A DNA stretch of 64,000 bases from Chryseosolibacter indicum (GTDB lineage: Bacteria > Bacteroidota > Bacteroidia > Cytophagales > Cyclobacteriaceae). The notes beneath the pieces are model-generated. The model saw nothing but the letters and a program-made list of their open reading frames with translations. It was not told where the DNA came from and ran no database searches. The position numbers and the translations under genes were made by a program. This document shows positions 8,877 to 15,988 of this stretch, one piece after another; position 1 is the stretch's first letter, and each line of letters opens with the position of its first letter. The DNA lies in the NCBI RefSeq assembly GCF_018598585.1, contig NZ_JAHESD010000011.1, forward strand, positions 1 through 64,000, given 5' to 3'.

Positions 8877-10099
8877 GCGCCAGGGCGATAGCTTTCAATT
8901 ACTTCTGATAAAGGCTTTGCGGAATTATAAAATTCCAGGAAGCGGAGCATGACCCTGTCCACAAGTGTATCAGGACAAGAAGCACCGCTAGTGAGGATTA
9001 TTTTTACTTCTTCTTCAGGAAGGAAGTTATGTGTAATCCTCTTTTGCTTCTGATGGTAGTCGTAATGATGTATCTCTGTTTGTGACTTTATCTCCTGCTC
9101 TGAATTAATGAAGTAAGTCGGAAATTTCCTTTCACACAACTCTACAATGTGGGAGGTGTTTGAACTGTTGTATCCGCCAACAACAACTGCTAAGTCAGCG
9201 TCGGTTTCCAGAAGCTGATAAGTACTATCCTGATTGTCATTGGTGGCGTAGCATAAAGTGTCCCTTGTATCAGCATAATGTTCTTTAAGATTTAATATGC
9301 CATACTTGTCTATCATCAATTGCCTGAAGTAATCAGCGATAGCTTGTGTTTCAGTTGCGAGCATAGTTGTTTGATTGACCACACCTACCTGACTAAGATG
9401 TATTTCTGGGTTAAAACCTGATGAATAGCGCGATTCGAATTCCTGATAGAATTCATGTACGGGTTTCTCACCAGTAATGTAGGCACCTAATCGTTTTGCT
9501 TCCTCCATGTCACGTACTACAACAGATGGAGCACCCTGTGAGCTGTGAGAAAATGTTGCACGGGTCTCCTCATGTTTTGGCTTACCGTGAATAATTACAG
9601 TGTAGTTCTCTTTCCCTAGCTTATCAGCTCTGTTCCAAACCTTTTCTACAAAAGGGCATGTGGTATTATACTTTTGAACTTCAACGCCTTGGTCGAGCAG
9701 CAAATGCTCTATTTCTACTGTGGTGCCAAAAGCCGGAATAATAACAACATCGTCACGCCCAATTGCGTCCCAGGGAATAAATTGCTTTCCATCAGTATCC
9801 ATTATAAATTGAATGCCTCTGCTTTGCAGGTCGTTATTCACTTCCTGATTATGAATCATCTGGCTGAGGAGAAATACTTTTCTTGATGGATTTTCTTCCA
9901 ATGCACGATAGCTTATTTCGATAGCGTTTTCAACACCATAACAAAAGCCGAAATGGCGAGCTAAGTAGAATTTTACCGGGCCAAAATCAAGTAATGTTGG
10001 GGTAAAGTCTTGCTTGCGAAGATCTTTAAGTCTTCTGGCTTCCTTTATTTTTCCGGTAATAGAGGACCGGTAATAGGCGGGTATCTCGAACTTTTTGAT
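8873..10099 (-). CDS. ispH: 4-hydroxy-3-methylbut-2-enyl diphosphate reductase, start codon irregular
   Basis: Last step of the MEP isoprenoid pathway: reduction of HMBPP to IPP/DMAPP with a [4Fe-4S] cluster. The three cluster cysteines are in GFCYGVENAI (Cys53 of this frame), TTCPFVEKVW and GASCPDTLVDR. The frame reads KKFEIPAYYRSSITGK... LLDFGPVKFYLARHFGF, the long Bacteroidota N-terminus. However, where the family has its initial Met (MKxFxIPxxYRS) this frame has ATC (10097-10099), and no ATG, GTG or TTG lies between the in-frame stop upstream and the first cluster cysteine. The next usable codon is TTG at 9901, which would lose that cysteine. I set the start at the ATC on homology of pattern. 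408 residues, normal length. Confidence 0.85.
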   Translation of the reverse strand: MKKFEIPAYYRSSITGKIKEARRLKDLRKQDFTPTLLDFGPVKFYLARHFGFCYGVENAIEISYRALEENPSRKVFLLSQMIHNQEVNNDLQSRGIQFIMDTDGKQFIPWDAIGRDDVVIIPAFGTTVEIEHLLLDQGVEVQKYNTTCPFVEKVWNRADKLGKENYTVIIHGKPKHEETRATFSHSSQGAPSVVVRDMEEAKRLGAYITGEKPVHEFYQEFESRYSSGFNPEIHLSQVGVVNQTTMLATETQAIADYFRQLMIDKYGILNLKEHYADTRDTLCYATNDNQDSTYQLLETDADLAVVVGGYNSSNTSHIVELCERKFPTYFINSEQEIKSQTEIHHYDYHQKQKRITHNFLPEEEVKIILTSGASCPDTLVDRVMLRFLEFYNSAKPLSEVIESYRPGA

Positions 10100-10170
10100 A
10101 ACAGTAGGATTTTAACAAGACATTTTTCATGTCTTTAACCCCAAAGTTATAAGGTTTGTTCAAACCCTGA

Positions 10171-10209
10171 AAGAAAAAGAGAGACGCATGAACAACACGC
10201 GTCTCTCTT
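10171..10209 (-). terminator. rho-independent terminator
   Basis: An 11-bp perfect stem (10177-10187 with 10199-10209), read on minus, is followed by TTTCTTTC. It lies 6 bases past the stop of the 57-residue gene and ends the htrA unit. Confidence 0.85.
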
Positions 10210-10214
10210 CAATA

Positions 10215-10388
10215 CTATGCTGCTTTGGAAAGCTTATCTTCTTCTATTGTATTTGTTCTGGGTTCTTTCTTTTCAAGGTCAAACCACATTACCTCTACTA
10301 AATTCTTTTTGATGTACTTTAAAACTTCAACTACTTTTCCATCAATTTTACTGCGAACTCGGTCGCCTTTCCTAAACAGTCTTCTCAT
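10215..10388 (-). CDS. small DUF2158/YodC-like protein
   Basis: 57 residues from the ATG at 10388; a GTG four codons upstream (10400) is also possible and would sit 3 bases after the htrA stop. The pattern FRKGDRVRSKIDGKVVEV...VEVMWFDLEKK...EEDKL resembles small SH3-like DUF2158/YodC proteins (KxGDxVxLKSGG...WF...L). Role unknown. It is very likely co-transcribed with htrA and is followed directly by a terminator. Confidence 0.65.
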   Translation of the reverse strand: MRRLFRKGDRVRSKIDGKVVEVLKYIKKNLVEVMWFDLEKKEPRTNTIEEDKLSKAA

Positions 10389-10403
10389 ATCTTTATTCAC
10401 AAT

Positions 10404-11900
10404 TTACATTCTCAAAGCATAGTTATATTCTCTTGGAAAGTCTTCATATGTTCCTGAGAGAATTACTAACTCACCTGGCTTCTTTTTCTTTAGTATCTCA
10501 TTAAACTCTTTAACGGATTTGACCGGGGTATCGTTAACTTTTGTAATGATAAAGCCTTCACGCATTTCGGTATACTTTGCAAGCTTACCATTACCTACAT
10601 CTTTCACCCGAACACCGCTATTAATATCGAGTTTTTTTAGAACTTTTGCATCAATATCTTCTAATTCTATGCCAAGTGTTGCAAAACCCTCACGTTCTTC
10701 CGGTTTTACAGCATCCGTTTTTCCTTCCTTATTTTTCAGCACAACAGGTATTGTCATTTCTTTACCTTTCCTGTTTACTGTAACGTTTACCTTATCACCT
10801 GGTCTTCGTCTTCCAATATACTCAATTAAAGCTGTATTTGAACGAATAGGTGTTTCATCAATTTTTATTACAACATCCCCTTCTTTCAAGCCGGCTTCTT
10901 TAGCAGAACTTTGATCAGCGAAAGCTGATATATAAGCTCCTTCATTAACACTTAAGTCATATTCTTTTACAAGGTCGCTGTTAACACTTGCTATAGAAAC
11001 ACCCAGCCATCCGCGTTGTACTGTACCGAATTTCAGAAGGTCTTCAACTACCTTGCTCACAATATCTGAAGGAACTGCAAAACCATAACCTGAGTAAGAC
11101 CCTGTAGGACTTGCAATAGCAGTATTAATACCAACCAGACCACCTTGAAGATCGACTAGCGCACCGCCACTGTTGCCCGGGTTGATAGCAGCATCTGTTT
11201 GAATGAATGATTCTATTGCTGTACTACCCTGTCCGTTGTTGCTATTGCGACTTAGTATATTTATACTTCTTCCTTTAGCACTAATGATACCGGCTGTAAC
11301 GGTACTGTTCAAATTGAAGGGATTACCAATTGCTAAAACCCACTCTCCAACTTTGGTCTTATCTGAATCCACGAAAGACAAATAAGGTAAACCCTTTTGA
11401 TTAATTTTTATCAAAGCAATATCCGTGTCTGGGTCTGTACCTATCACTTCTGCTTTGAAAGTTCTATTGTCGGTCAACGATACCTCTACTACATCAGCCC
11501 CTTCAACTACGTGGTTATTCGTCACGATGTATCCGCTCTCATTAATGATTACGCCAGAGCCAGTACTTTGACTTGGGCCCTGCTGTTGAAAACGCGGTCC
11601 GAAGAAATCACGAAAAGGATCAAATTGATATTCCTCTCTACCATTGCTTTTCCGTGAAGTGCCTTCTTGCGTTGAACGAATATGAACTACGGCCGGCATT
11701 ACTTTTTCAGCGGCTACTGTAAAATCCAAAGGCACTGCTTTGCCATCTTCATCTACTGTATAAGCAACTTTAGAGGTTGGTATATTGGCGATATGCTCAA
11801 CCTTCACATTTTCCTTTTCACCTTCCAACCATTGATATGAAGCAACCGTACAAACACTTCCTAATACGGCTGCGAGAAAAAGAGATCCAAATTTTCTCAT
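10404..11900 (-). CDS. Do/DegQ-family serine protease (HtrA)
   Basis: 498 residues. An N-terminal hydrophobic segment (FGSLFLAAVLGSVCTVASY) exports or anchors it in the periplasm. The trypsin-like domain has His130 (TNNHVVEGA), Asp160 (DPDTDIALIKI) and Ser244 (NPGNSGGAL), a full triad. Two PDZ domains follow, at roughly 270-370 (GWLGVSIASV) and 400-490 (FATLGIELEDI). It should act in protein quality control of the cell envelope. Downstream and probably co-transcribed is a 57-residue protein. Confidence 0.95.
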   Translation of the reverse strand: MRKFGSLFLAAVLGSVCTVASYQWLEGEKENVKVEHIANIPTSKVAYTVDEDGKAVPLDFTVAAEKVMPAVVHIRSTQEGTSRKSNGREEYQFDPFRDFFGPRFQQQGPSQSTGSGVIINESGYIVTNNHVVEGADVVEVSLTDNRTFKAEVIGTDPDTDIALIKINQKGLPYLSFVDSDKTKVGEWVLAIGNPFNLNSTVTAGIISAKGRSINILSRNSNNGQGSTAIESFIQTDAAINPGNSGGALVDLQGGLVGINTAIASPTGSYSGYGFAVPSDIVSKVVEDLLKFGTVQRGWLGVSIASVNSDLVKEYDLSVNEGAYISAFADQSSAKEAGLKEGDVVIKIDETPIRSNTALIEYIGRRRPGDKVNVTVNRKGKEMTIPVVLKNKEGKTDAVKPEEREGFATLGIELEDIDAKVLKKLDINSGVRVKDVGNGKLAKYTEMREGFIITKVNDTPVKSVKEFNEILKKKKPGELVILSGTYEDFPREYNYALRM

Positions 11901-12233
11901 AGGACTTACTTTCTTAATTATTTTTTACTTTTAAATAAACAAAAACCAGGCAGAAAAATTAAAGCGAAATTTTGTCAGTTTTTTATTCGTGATATAAGTA
12001 CGAAAATCTTCGGAGTTTAGTTTATTCGAGGGCAGGTATTTTTTTAACGGTGTTAGTAAATTACACCAGCTGTAATGTTAACCTCCCGGACAGGAGCTGC
12101 AAGCTGGTTGAAGGAGTTTTATATTACAATTAAGATAGCCCTCACCCCACTTTAGGTATTTCTTAAAAAATTACAACTTTTGATTAGCTGCTCACGTCAT
12201 AGTGGGTAATAGAACAGGTTTTCATATCATCCA
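11901..12233. other. intergenic region without recognised gene
   Basis: The 333 bases between the htrA start and a small membrane protein gene are AT-rich and hold no frame longer than about 30 codons that looks coding. It must contain the htrA promoter on minus and one for the plus-strand genes, but I found no TTG-N19-TAnnTTTG match. Confidence 0.5.
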
Positions 12234-12383
12234 ATGGAAGATTTTTACGGTACATGGCAAATGCACCTTGCAGAAGAAGAGAAGAACGCTGACAAACGTC
12301 TTTTGAGGAAGTTAAAAATCGCTCTTTTTATCTGGGCTATTGTATTTATTCTTACCGTTATTTGGTTCTCGCTCTCATTCTAA
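12234..12383 (+). CDS. 49-residue single-pass membrane protein
   Basis: ATG at 12234, stop at 12381. The first 28 residues are charged (AEEEKNADKRLLRKLK) and the rest form one strong transmembrane helix (IALFIWAIVFILTVIWFSLSF) running to the C-terminus. The basic residues before the helix predict a cytoplasmic N-terminus. The clear amphipathic-charged then hydrophobic layout argues for a real tail-anchored-type microprotein. It lies 60 bp before the rRNA methyltransferase gene on the same strand. Confidence 0.6.
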   Translation: MEDFYGTWQMHLAEEEKNADKRLLRKLKIALFIWAIVFILTVIWFSLSF

Positions 12384-12443
12384 TCTATTCTCAAACACGA
12401 GGTACATTCTTTTTCAATACTTTTGCCCTCCAACAAGTGAGGT

Positions 12444-13631
12444 ATGATAATTCACGCAAAAGTTTTTCTTAAGAAAGGGAAAGAAATTTCGATACAAAGG
12501 CTTCACCCATGGATATTTTCCGGTGCTATTCAACGCATAGAAAGTAACGCAATAGAGGGTGGATGGGTAGAGGTGTTGGATTTTAAAGGTACTACCCTCG
12601 GTTTTGGTCACTATCAAAATGGAAGCATCGCTGTGCGAATTCTTTCTTTTGAAATTCAACCTCCGGAAGATGATTTTTATGTTAAAAGATTTTATGCTGC
12701 GCTTTTGCTGAGAAACGCCAGTGGTCTCCCTTCCGATGTTACCAATGCCTATCGTTTTATTCACGCTGAAGGTGATGGGTTGCCCGGGCTAATCATAGAC
12801 TATTACGACGGTGTTGTTGTAATACAGGCTCACTCTGCAGGAATGCATAATGATAGAGAAAAGATTTCTGAAGCCCTTCAGAAAGTTTTTGGATTCCATC
12901 TTAAAGCGATCTATTACAAAAGTCATGGTACGTTGCCAGGCAAAATGCGTGACGACAATACCGAAGGATACCTTCATGGAATGGCTGTAGTACCGCACAT
13001 TATCTTTGAAAATAATGTCAAGTTTTATATTGACTGGGAACAGGGACAGAAAACAGGATTCTTCCTTGACCAGCGGGAAAACAGAAAATTGCTCGGCGGT
13101 TTCTCGAAGAACAAAAAAGTTTTGAACACTTTCTGTTATACCGGTGGGTTTTCAATATATGCCCTCCATGCAGAGGCATCTTTGGTTCACTCCGTTGATG
13201 CATCACAGAAGGCTATTGAGCTAACAGAGAAGAATCTTGAACTTAATGGCTTTGATAAAAGCATTCACCAATGTTTTGCGCAAGACACCTTTGATTATCT
13301 AAAAGATAAGCAAGATGAATATGACGTCATTGTTTTAGATCCTCCCGCCTTTGCAAAACACCGAGATGCCCGGCATCAGGCTGTAAGAGGTTATCAGAGA
13401 CTGAACACAGAGGCTATGAAAAAAATAAAGCAGGGAGGAATCTTATTTACATTTTCATGTTCACAGGTTGTGGATCGCCAGCTCTTTTATGATACCATTG
13501 TTTCTGCCGCCATTCATGCAGGCCGACAAATAAAAGTTTTGCATCACCTTTCACAACCTGCCGACCATCCGGTCTCTATTTTTCATCCGGAGGGTGAATA
13601 TTTGAAAGGACTTGTTCTTTACGTGGAGTAA
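12444..13631 (+). CDS. rlmI: class I SAM-dependent rRNA methyltransferase, RlmI-like
   Basis: 395 residues. An N-terminal PUA-like domain (KVFLKKGKEISIQRLHPWIFSGAI) is followed by an RlmI/RlmK central domain (GLPGLIIDYYDG, WEQGQKTGFFLDQRENR) and a Rossmann methyltransferase with motif I NTFCYTGGFSIYAL and motif IV VLDPPAFAK. This architecture methylates C1962 of 23S rRNA (m5C) in E. coli RlmI. A TACTTTTG -7-like box lies at 12418-12425, 18 bases before the ATG, without a good -33 element. Confidence 0.92.
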   Translation: MIIHAKVFLKKGKEISIQRLHPWIFSGAIQRIESNAIEGGWVEVLDFKGTTLGFGHYQNGSIAVRILSFEIQPPEDDFYVKRFYAALLLRNASGLPSDVTNAYRFIHAEGDGLPGLIIDYYDGVVVIQAHSAGMHNDREKISEALQKVFGFHLKAIYYKSHGTLPGKMRDDNTEGYLHGMAVVPHIIFENNVKFYIDWEQGQKTGFFLDQRENRKLLGGFSKNKKVLNTFCYTGGFSIYALHAEASLVHSVDASQKAIELTEKNLELNGFDKSIHQCFAQDTFDYLKDKQDEYDVIVLDPPAFAKHRDARHQAVRGYQRLNTEAMKKIKQGGILFTFSCSQVVDRQLFYDTIVSAAIHAGRQIKVLHHLSQPADHPVSIFHPEGEYLKGLVLYVE

Positions 13632-13694
13632 GGACAAATCGTGCTTTGCAACTTGTCAACGTCTGCAGGTGTCTAAGAATTGTAACTATTTACT

Positions 13695-14039
13695 ATGAAA
13701 CTTCTTACGTTACTTTCACTTCTGGTTGCTGTTTCGTTTTCAAACTGCTCAGAGAACGCTGAAGCATCGTGTAAAACAAAAGCTACAGTTAGAGATCTGA
13801 CGGGGCTCGACGGATGTGGTTATGTATTTGAACTGGAAGATGGATCTCGACTGGTGCCTGTCTTAAGTGCAACACACACTGAAGGCAAAGATAAAGATGC
13901 GCTCTCCGGTTTTGAATTTAAAGAAGGCAAAGTTGTACTTATTGATTACAAACTTACAGCATCAGTAACTACCTGCATGAGCGGTGCAACCGTGGAAATC
14001 ACATGCATAAGCACCCTGGATGCTAAAACCAAGAATTAG
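13695..14039 (+). CDS. small hypothetical lipoprotein
   Basis: 114 residues. Signal peptide with a lipobox-like FSNC at about residue 19. The mature part has three further cysteines (SCKTKATV, DGCGYVF, TTCMSGATVEITC) and a beta-rich layout (LEDGSRLVPVL, VVLIDYKL). It resembles small Bacteroidota lipoproteins that follow the lipobox with a short beta domain. Function unknown. Confidence 0.65.
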   Translation: MKLLTLLSLLVAVSFSNCSENAEASCKTKATVRDLTGLDGCGYVFELEDGSRLVPVLSATHTEGKDKDALSGFEFKEGKVVLIDYKLTASVTTCMSGATVEITCISTLDAKTKN

Positions 14040-14080
14040 TTTCGGTTAGATTTTGATATTAACCTCCAGTTGCCGGTGGT

Positions 14081-14431
14081 TCAATTATCTTTTTTGTCTT
14101 TCGCAAGATCGCTAAACATACTGTTAAAGATCGACAGTATTAGGCTAAACAGTAAAGCCCACCAAAAACCATTAAAGTAAAACCCAGAAACAAGATAATC
14201 TACAAACAAGATAATAATTGCGTTAATAGCTAACAAAAACAGCCCAAGCGTTAGCACTGTAATAGGAATAGTGAAAACGATAAGGATCGGTTTTACGATC
14301 ACATTTGCAATAGAAAGTATCACCGCAACAATAAGTGCGGTGCCGTAATCCTCTACATCAACGCCCGGGAGCAAATAAGCCGTAAGCACAATAGCTAAAC
14401 CATTGAGCAGAAAGCGGATAATGAAATTCAT
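14081..14431 (-). CDS. phage-holin-like (PF04020/YvlD type) membrane protein
   Basis: 116 residues from ATG 14431; a TTG eight codons earlier also reads open. Four hydrophobic helices cover most of the chain: residues 1-25 (FIIRFLLNGLAIVLTAYLLPGV), 30-50 (ALIVAVILSIANVIVKPILI), 53-80 and 85-108. The LLPGVxV and NxxVKPIL motifs are typical of the YvlD/4-TMS holin-superfamily proteins. Despite the family name these are widespread chromosomal proteins and not a sign of a prophage. Confidence 0.8.
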   Translation of the reverse strand: MNFIIRFLLNGLAIVLTAYLLPGVDVEDYGTALIVAVILSIANVIVKPILIVFTIPITVLTLGLFLLAINAIIILFVDYLVSGFYFNGFWWALLFSLILSIFNSMFSDLAKDKKDN

Positions 14432-14497
14432 TACAATTAGAAAAATTTGTATCAATATCCGCTTTTATGTGAAAAGCACAAATTTTAAATTGGCAGC

Positions 14498-15868
14498 ATG
14501 TATGCTATTGTTGATATTGAGACGACAGGAGGATATGCCGAGAACCATCGCATTACAGAAATAGCGATATATCATCATGATGGCATCAACATTACAGATT
14601 CTTACCATACCCTGATTAATCCGGGTAGAAATATTCCATACTACATTACCGGTTTAACAGGAATTACAAGCGAAATGGTTCTGACTGCGCCTTCTTTCGA
14701 AGATGTAGCACAGGATATTTACAATCGTCTTGAGGGAAAAGTTTTCGTAGCACACAATGCGCACTTTGACTATTCGTTTCTTAAAAAAGAATTTGAACAG
14801 GTAGGAATCAATTGGCAGAGCAAAAAGCTTTGCACCGTACGGTTATGCCGAAAGATTATTCCTGGTCTTCGTTCTTACAGCCTTGGTAGTCTTTCTGAAA
14901 GTTTAGGAGTAGAAATTCTGAACAGGCATCGTGCTGGTGGAGATGCTGCTGCTACGGCTAAAATCTTTGATCAACTTCTCCAACGTGACAGAGACGGATA
15001 TATCCTTAAAACATTAAAGAAAAATTCAGGCGAAACGATTCTGCCGCCCAATCTTCCTAAAGAAGCATTTGATAGGCTGCCAGCGCAATGTGGCGTTTAC
15101 TACTTCCACGATGCAAGAGGTAATGTAATTTATGTTGGAAAGGCCGTAAATATCAAAAAACGAATTGCAGGTCACTTCACGGGGGATGCACGGGAATGGA
15201 GCCGGTCGAAAATCAGAAATGAAATTCATCACATAAGCTATGAATTAACAGGAAATGAACTGATCGCATTAATTCTTGAATCGCAGGAAATAAGAAGACT
15301 ATGGCCTAAGTATAATCAGGCTCAAAAGTTTCGTGTTGAAGAATGGGGCATTTACGATTACGAAGATAGAAGCGGATATCAACGTTTTTCTGTTAACCAG
15401 GTAACAAGAGGCGCCAAGCCCTTAATAAAGTTCACTTCAAAAGGTGATGCTTGGAATTTTCTCTGGGCTAAAGTTCGGGAATTTGACTTATGCCCCAAAC
15501 TTTGCGGATTACAGGTAGCAAAAGGATTATGCTTCGACTATCAGACAGGAGAATGCTGCGGTGCGTGTATGGGAATGGAAACCGCAAAGAAATACAATAA
15601 GAAAATTCAAAAAGCTATACAATCATTTGCAGGAACAGGTAATACCGTTGCCATTATTGGCAAAGGACGAAGCTTAGATGAACAATCATTAGTATTGATT
15701 GAACAAGGTAACTATTTTGGATTTGGATTTTTCGACAGGCAAGCCTCAATTTCTGATTTGGAAAGTGCCCGTAACTTTGTTAAAAAAGGCGTTGAGACCC
15801 CAACCGTTCAAAACCTTATTAACTCATACCTAATGAATCCACGTGGGTCTCAGGTAGTAGTATTCTAA
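14498..15868 (+). CDS. DnaQ-type exonuclease fused to a UvrC-like GIY-YIG nuclease
   Basis: 456 residues. Residues 1-165 are a DEDDh 3'-5' exonuclease (VDIETTGG at 5-12, HNAHFDYSFL at 86-95, HRAGGDAAAT at 144-153). Residues 195-275 are a GIY-YIG domain (CGVYYFHDARGNVIYVGKAVNIKKR). A cysteine cluster follows at 332, 336, 345, 353, 354 and 357, spaced like the iron-sulfur/zinc cluster of UvrC. It lacks the UvrC C-terminal RNase H-like nuclease and HhH domains. It likely acts in DNA repair, alongside or instead of UvrC; similar fusions are known in bacteria (Cho-like proteins). Single-gene unit. Confidence 0.9.
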   Translation: MYAIVDIETTGGYAENHRITEIAIYHHDGINITDSYHTLINPGRNIPYYITGLTGITSEMVLTAPSFEDVAQDIYNRLEGKVFVAHNAHFDYSFLKKEFEQVGINWQSKKLCTVRLCRKIIPGLRSYSLGSLSESLGVEILNRHRAGGDAAATAKIFDQLLQRDRDGYILKTLKKNSGETILPPNLPKEAFDRLPAQCGVYYFHDARGNVIYVGKAVNIKKRIAGHFTGDAREWSRSKIRNEIHHISYELTGNELIALILESQEIRRLWPKYNQAQKFRVEEWGIYDYEDRSGYQRFSVNQVTRGAKPLIKFTSKGDAWNFLWAKVREFDLCPKLCGLQVAKGLCFDYQTGECCGACMGMETAKKYNKKIQKAIQSFAGTGNTVAIIGKGRSLDEQSLVLIEQGNYFGFGFFDRQASISDLESARNFVKKGVETPTVQNLINSYLMNPRGSQVVVF

Positions 15869-15988
15869 TACTAATCTAATTGCCGTTCGTAATTTCACTT
15901 TAGCTTGTTATCAGATGCGTAAATTGTTAAAATAGTATTGATAATTTTCTTCTCTTTGCAAAGAAGAATTGTTTAGACCCCATGCTCT

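Noticed and set aside
10121-10135. Small inverted repeat GACAT/ATGTC before ispH as a regulatory hairpin
   Set aside because: A 5-bp stem with a 5-base loop is too weak and could be chance.
12418-12425. Full promoter before the RlmI-like gene
   Set aside because: The TACTTTTG box fits but there is no TTG at the usual distance, so it is only mentioned with the gene.
14081-14431. Prophage holin
   Set aside because: The family is named after holins but occurs as a stand-alone chromosomal gene; no other phage gene is near.
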